From DATGMS01 sp035303945 (GTDB taxonomy: Bacteria > Bacteroidota > Bacteroidia > Cytophagales > Cyclobacteriaceae): a DNA stretch of 64,000 bases. The stretch covers positions 62,001 through 126,000 of the forward strand of contig DATGQZ010000043.1 of NCBI GenBank assembly GCA_035303945.1. The letters are read 5' to 3'. The notes under the pieces are model-generated. The model was given only the letters and a program-made list of their open reading frames with translations, made no database searches and was not told where the DNA came from. The position numbers and the translations under genes are program-made. Positions 61,276-64,000 of the stretch are shown here, piece by piece. Position 1 is the stretch's first letter. The number at the start of each line of letters is the position of its first letter.

Positions 61276-61348
61276 GCGGGTGTAGCTCAGTTGGCAGAGC
61301 GTCAGCTTCCCAAGCTGAAGGCCGTCGGTTCGAACCCGATTACCCGCT
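61276..61348 (+). tRNA. tRNA-Gly (anticodon CCC)
   Basis: All four arms fold: acceptor GCGGGTG with TACCCGC, D arm GCTC/GAGC, anticodon stem TCAGC/GCTGA with loop TTCCCAA giving anticodon CCC, and T arm GTCGG/CCGAT with loop TTCGAAC. The G26 linker and short variable loop are normal. CCA is not encoded; the 73-nt gene ends at the discriminator T. CCC reads GGG glycine codons. Confidence 0.95.
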
Positions 61349-62059
61349 CAAAATTTTTCCATATAAAAAAATATTAGGAATCTTAATCTAACTGTAGCAT
61401 ATCTTCCACAGATACCGTCTTGGGATCAGGCGATCTGCTTCTTTTTGAATGAATATTAAAATAGTATGAAAACAATTCTACTTCGACTGATCCAATGGCC
61501 ATTGCTAGAAATTCTTTCCTCCATCGTGTTCCTGCTCTTCCTCTCCGCTTGTCAAGAAGAGAACGACATTAACTCCCGAATACAAACAGAAGTCAGTGCT
61601 GCTGTCCAAGACAAAATCCATGTGGAATCCAGCCAACTTCTCAATTCGATAAATAGCTTGTTTTTTTAGTAAATTTCAGTTTTTACTAGTTCTTGCCTGT
61701 GGTAGGCATTCCTATCTTTTACCGAATTCAAGGTGCCCTGACCCGCAGGTTGTACTAAATCGTTATATTCGAAGTATTGAATGGGCTACATTTTTGCCGC
61801 CCCACAGGTCTTACTAATTCAAGCTTTTTCTGCCATTCGTTTTCGGCCCGTGGCATAGCTACAGTGCAGGTCCAGTAGGGTTGTCTGGATCATTTAAATG
61901 ATACCAATGCCATCCATTAGGCATTTCTTGGGTAGCCATTTTGAAAGTTATGCCCAAGAAAATACTCAGTGGCAAACAAGTAACACCGGAAGGCTTGCTG
62001 CGAATCATTGAATAATAGGATCTTTAGCTTATCTTAAGATGCGATAAATCAATGAGACA
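61349..62059. other. Gene-poor region with one doubtful small ORF
   Basis: About 710 bases after the tRNA hold only the 67-codon frame at 61466-61669 and a few frames under 30 codons on both strands, for example 61859-61939 on the minus strand. No RNA gene, repeat or mobile element was recognised. Confidence 0.5.
61466..61669 (+). CDS. Possible small lipoprotein
   Basis: A 67-residue frame begins MKTILLRLIQWPLLEILSSI and has a lipobox-like LFLSAC, followed by a short polar helical stretch (ENDINSRIQTEVSAAVQDKI). It may be a small lipoprotein or a remnant. No family is recognised and no neighbours support it. I am unsure it is expressed. Confidence 0.35.
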   Translation: MKTILLRLIQWPLLEILSSIVFLLFLSACQEENDINSRIQTEVSAAVQDKIHVESSQLLNSINSLFF

Positions 62060-62926
62060 GTGATAGGTTTCGTCTTAGCCTTCGGAACTGCAGTATCAGA
62101 GGCACTAAAGGACATTTTTAGCAAAGTCAACTTAATGCACATTGATGAGTACATTGCTGCTTTATCCATGCATTTGGTTGTATCGGTTTTACTGGCACCC
62201 GTAGTTTTTAGTATGGACATCGAGGAGGTGACCTACCGTTTTATGATTGCACTAGTTAGCTCGAGTTTCATTCAGTTGGCGGTGATTCTGCTTTATATGA
62301 AAGCCATCAAACGTGCCGAGCTTTCCGTGACTGTCCCCTTAGTTACCCTAACGCCACTTTTTATGCTGCTGAGCTCACCGTTGCTGATTGGAGAGTTCCC
62401 CAGTGCAAGCGGCATTGCAGGCATTACTTTAATTGTGACGGGAACCTATTTGTTGAATATAGAACGGGAAAAAAGAAGCTTTTGGGCCCCCTTCCAAAAC
62501 CTTGTTTATAGCCAAAGCTCCCGGTACATGTTAATCGTGGCTTTACTTTGGAGCATCACTGCCAATATAGATAAAATTGGCGTAGAAGAAAGTTCCCCCA
62601 TTTTTTGGGCCTTTGCCAAAGATCTCTTAATCCTTTTTTATCTAATTCCTATTGCTTATTTTAAATCCAAAGCACCATTGATGCAACTCCAAAGCCGATG
62701 GCTTTCCTTGCTAGGGATCGGTATTTTCAGGACGACCAGCGTTCTGACGCAAATGTTTGCCATTCAATATACTTTGGTGGCCTATGTGATTGCAATAAAG
62801 CGTTCAAGTGCCTTGCTGATTATTTTCTATGCATTCTTTTTCCTTCATGAAAGAACCAACTTCAAAACCAGGCTATTGGCTATGGTTTTCTTAACCATAG
62901 GCTTGGCGTTAATTGCTATTTCCTAG
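62060..62926 (+). CDS. EamA/DMT family transporter
   Basis: The 288-residue protein starts from GTG at 62060, as an in-frame stop lies 12 bases upstream of it and no ATG occurs earlier. It has ten hydrophobic segments in two repeats (VIGFVLAFGTAVSEALKDIF, LHVV-type helices, then SRYMLIVALLWSITANIDKI and IGIFRTTSVLTQMFAIQYT), the layout of EamA drug/metabolite transporters. Substrate unknown; small metabolites are typical. Inner membrane. It has no close operon partner. Confidence 0.85.
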   Translation: MIGFVLAFGTAVSEALKDIFSKVNLMHIDEYIAALSMHLVVSVLLAPVVFSMDIEEVTYRFMIALVSSSFIQLAVILLYMKAIKRAELSVTVPLVTLTPLFMLLSSPLLIGEFPSASGIAGITLIVTGTYLLNIEREKRSFWAPFQNLVYSQSSRYMLIVALLWSITANIDKIGVEESSPIFWAFAKDLLILFYLIPIAYFKSKAPLMQLQSRWLSLLGIGIFRTTSVLTQMFAIQYTLVAYVIAIKRSSALLIIFYAFFFLHERTNFKTRLLAMVFLTIGLALIAIS

Positions 62927-63053
62927 CACTTTAAGGATCCACGCAACAATGGTCACTCACTATTTATCTTCAGGACACTAAAGAAGAAAAGGTTCTCGGC
63001 CACAGCAAAGCATAGGAGCGTGTTCATTTCTACTAAAAAAAAAGACAATATAA

Positions 63054-63077
63054 AGCCCCCAACATAAGCTGGGGGCT
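63054..63077 (-). terminator. Terminator of the right-edge susD gene
   Basis: AGCCCCC at 63054-63060 pairs with GGGGGCT at 63071-63077, extended by one A-T pair. On the minus strand it is followed by a T-rich stretch including a run of nine T residues. It lies a few bases after the SusD stop codon. Confidence 0.75.
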
Positions 63078-63083
63078 CCATTC

Positions 63084-64000
63084 TTATTGATAACCTGAAT
63101 TTTGGATAAATTCATTCTTGTTAATCACTGCATCAAGTTGTCTTTGAGGTATAGGCCTTAGTACATGATGTGCCCTGACATTGGGGGCTGCTTCTGGATT
63201 ATAATTGGTAACATACTCCACCAATTTACCGGTCCTTTTTAAATCAAACCAGCGAAGCTGCTCCCCGGCGAGTTCCCTCGCACGTTCTTCAAGAATAAAA
63301 TCCAGGGAGATATCCGCAGGACTGATTTCCATAGCAGTCTCCATGCCTGGTACTGCTGCCCTCCTCCTGATTACGTTAATATGCTCGGCAGCAGCCTGAA
63401 CATCCCCGTTCTCCATAGCAGCTTCCGCCGCAATCAAATACAGTTCAGCCAAGCGAATCACAAAGGCATCCCTAGCGCTCTGCTGTTCAGCTACTGAAGG
63501 TCTGGTCGGGTCCAAGAATTTATTTAAGCAGATATATTGTCGGTTATTGTTGTAGGTCCCATCCGGATGATACATGCTTTCCATATCATAAACCAAATAG
63601 GGTCGGGCAAGCTCTTCTTCAGGAGTCAATACCTGCTTGGTGGCCCAAATTGCTGTATCCCCTTCTTCCAGTGTAAATTCTACCGTTTGTCCATTGACCG
63701 TTTTGCTGTAAGTTCCTGGGCGGTTACAATACCAAACGGTTTCAAAAGAACCATGGAACCTAGAGTCAATGCTTTCATCAAACAGTTCCAACAGATACCG
63801 GGAAGGCATATACCGTGCAAAGGGTCTACCGTTGACAATATCTCTTGTCATTCCTACCGTGCCATTTCGGTCATAGGTACTAAGGAAGTGTAGGTGGCCA
63901 TTATGTCCTCCGCGGGAATGCCCATTTGGGAAGGTAATGCTATTTGAGGCATCATTTAAATTGAGATCTCTCGCGTAGTTAACATAGAATACCACTTCAC
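63084..64000 (-). CDS. SusD/RagB family lipoprotein (partial, C-terminal part)
   Basis: About 305 residues of the C-terminal region are visible; the frame is open to the window edge, so the N-terminus and lipobox are missing. SusD C-terminal features include RDAFVIRLAELYLIAAEAAM, FILEERARELAGEQLRWFDL and the ending RPIPQRQLDAVINKNEFIQN. It is followed by a terminator. A susC partner is expected to its right, outside the window, so a fourth SusC/D pair is likely. Confidence 0.92.
   Translation of the reverse strand, partial: EVVFYVNYARDLNLNDASNSITFPNGHSRGGHNGHLHFLSTYDRNGTVGMTRDIVNGRPFARYMPSRYLLELFDESIDSRFHGSFETVWYCNRPGTYSKTVNGQTVEFTLEEGDTAIWATKQVLTPEEELARPYLVYDMESMYHPDGTYNNNRQYICLNKFLDPTRPSVAEQQSARDAFVIRLAELYLIAAEAAMENGDVQAAAEHINVIRRRAAVPGMETAMEISPADISLDFILEERARELAGEQLRWFDLKRTGKLVEYVTNYNPEAAPNVRAHHVLRPIPQRQLDAVINKNEFIQNSGYQ

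Noticed and set aside
61859..61939. 26-residue frame on the minus strand (MATQEMPNGWHW start)
   Set aside because: Too short, no neighbours and no recognised family; may be remnant DNA.
1..64000. CRISPR arrays, insertion sequences, integrases and prophage genes
   Set aside because: I saw no regularly spaced repeats, transposase-like proteins or phage structural genes while reading both strands.

Overview
The window comes from a Bacteroidota chromosome, most likely order Cytophagales (Cyclobacteriaceae-like). The supporting signs are three complete SusC/SusD pairs plus one partial SusD, lipoprotein signals with SusD-type lipoboxes, family-specific genes (DUF3822, TIGR02757, DUF1573), and two promoter-like sites matching the Bacteroidota TTTG / TAnnTTTG consensus. 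No insertion sequence, prophage, CRISPR array or rRNA operon was seen. One tRNA gene is present.

Region by region: (1) 1-12.1 kb is mostly minus-strand housekeeping. It holds a truncated trehalose-synthase-like GH13 enzyme, a dodecin with a tiny charged partner, a plus-strand CuZn superoxide dismutase lipoprotein, prfB with a programmed +1 frameshift, an ilvE / cob(I)alamin adenosyltransferase / ABC ATPase group, and a tightly overlapped plsC-gatC-large membrane TPR protein group, followed by an NfeD-type membrane protease. (2) 12.3-23 kb is mixed-strand core genes: a LysM/RlpA-like cell wall protein, TIGR02757, pyrE, two NUDIX hydrolases, coaD with DUF3822 and a pilin-like protein, a small RecD-like helicase, a DUF1573 protein, an FAD oxidoreductase, a DinB-like protein and a beta-rich secreted protein. 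(3) 23-25.7 kb is a multi-PAS histidine kinase overlapping a single-domain response regulator.

(4) 25.8-45.4 kb is a long minus-strand block that reads as a polysaccharide utilisation locus. In transcription order it has a Gfo/Idh oxidoreductase, a secreted amidohydrolase, two tandem SusC/SusD pairs of different SusD subfamilies, a terminator, then a BNR-fold protein, a GH76 mannanase-like enzyme, a 2-hydroxyacid dehydrogenase, a GxDLY/SGNH esterase and a CE15 glucuronoyl-esterase-like hydrolase. The likely scheme is extracellular de-esterification and backbone cleavage, SusCD import and oxidative processing of sugar acids. The substrate is not known. (5) 45.5-51.7 kb has a luciferase-like flavin oxidoreductase divergent from a third SusC/SusD pair that has no enzymes beside it.

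(6) 51.9-61 kb looks like a stress and aromatic/quinone detoxification area: DUF72, a pyruvate-oxidase-type ThDP enzyme divergent from a Crp/Fnr regulator, YceI, a VOC ring-cleaving dioxygenase with a carboxylesterase (the MhqO/MhqD combination) and a cupin, convergent with a large-subunit catalase. (7) 61-64 kb holds tRNA-Gly(CCC), a gene-poor stretch with one doubtful small lipoprotein, an EamA transporter, and the C-terminal end of another SusD that runs off the right edge.
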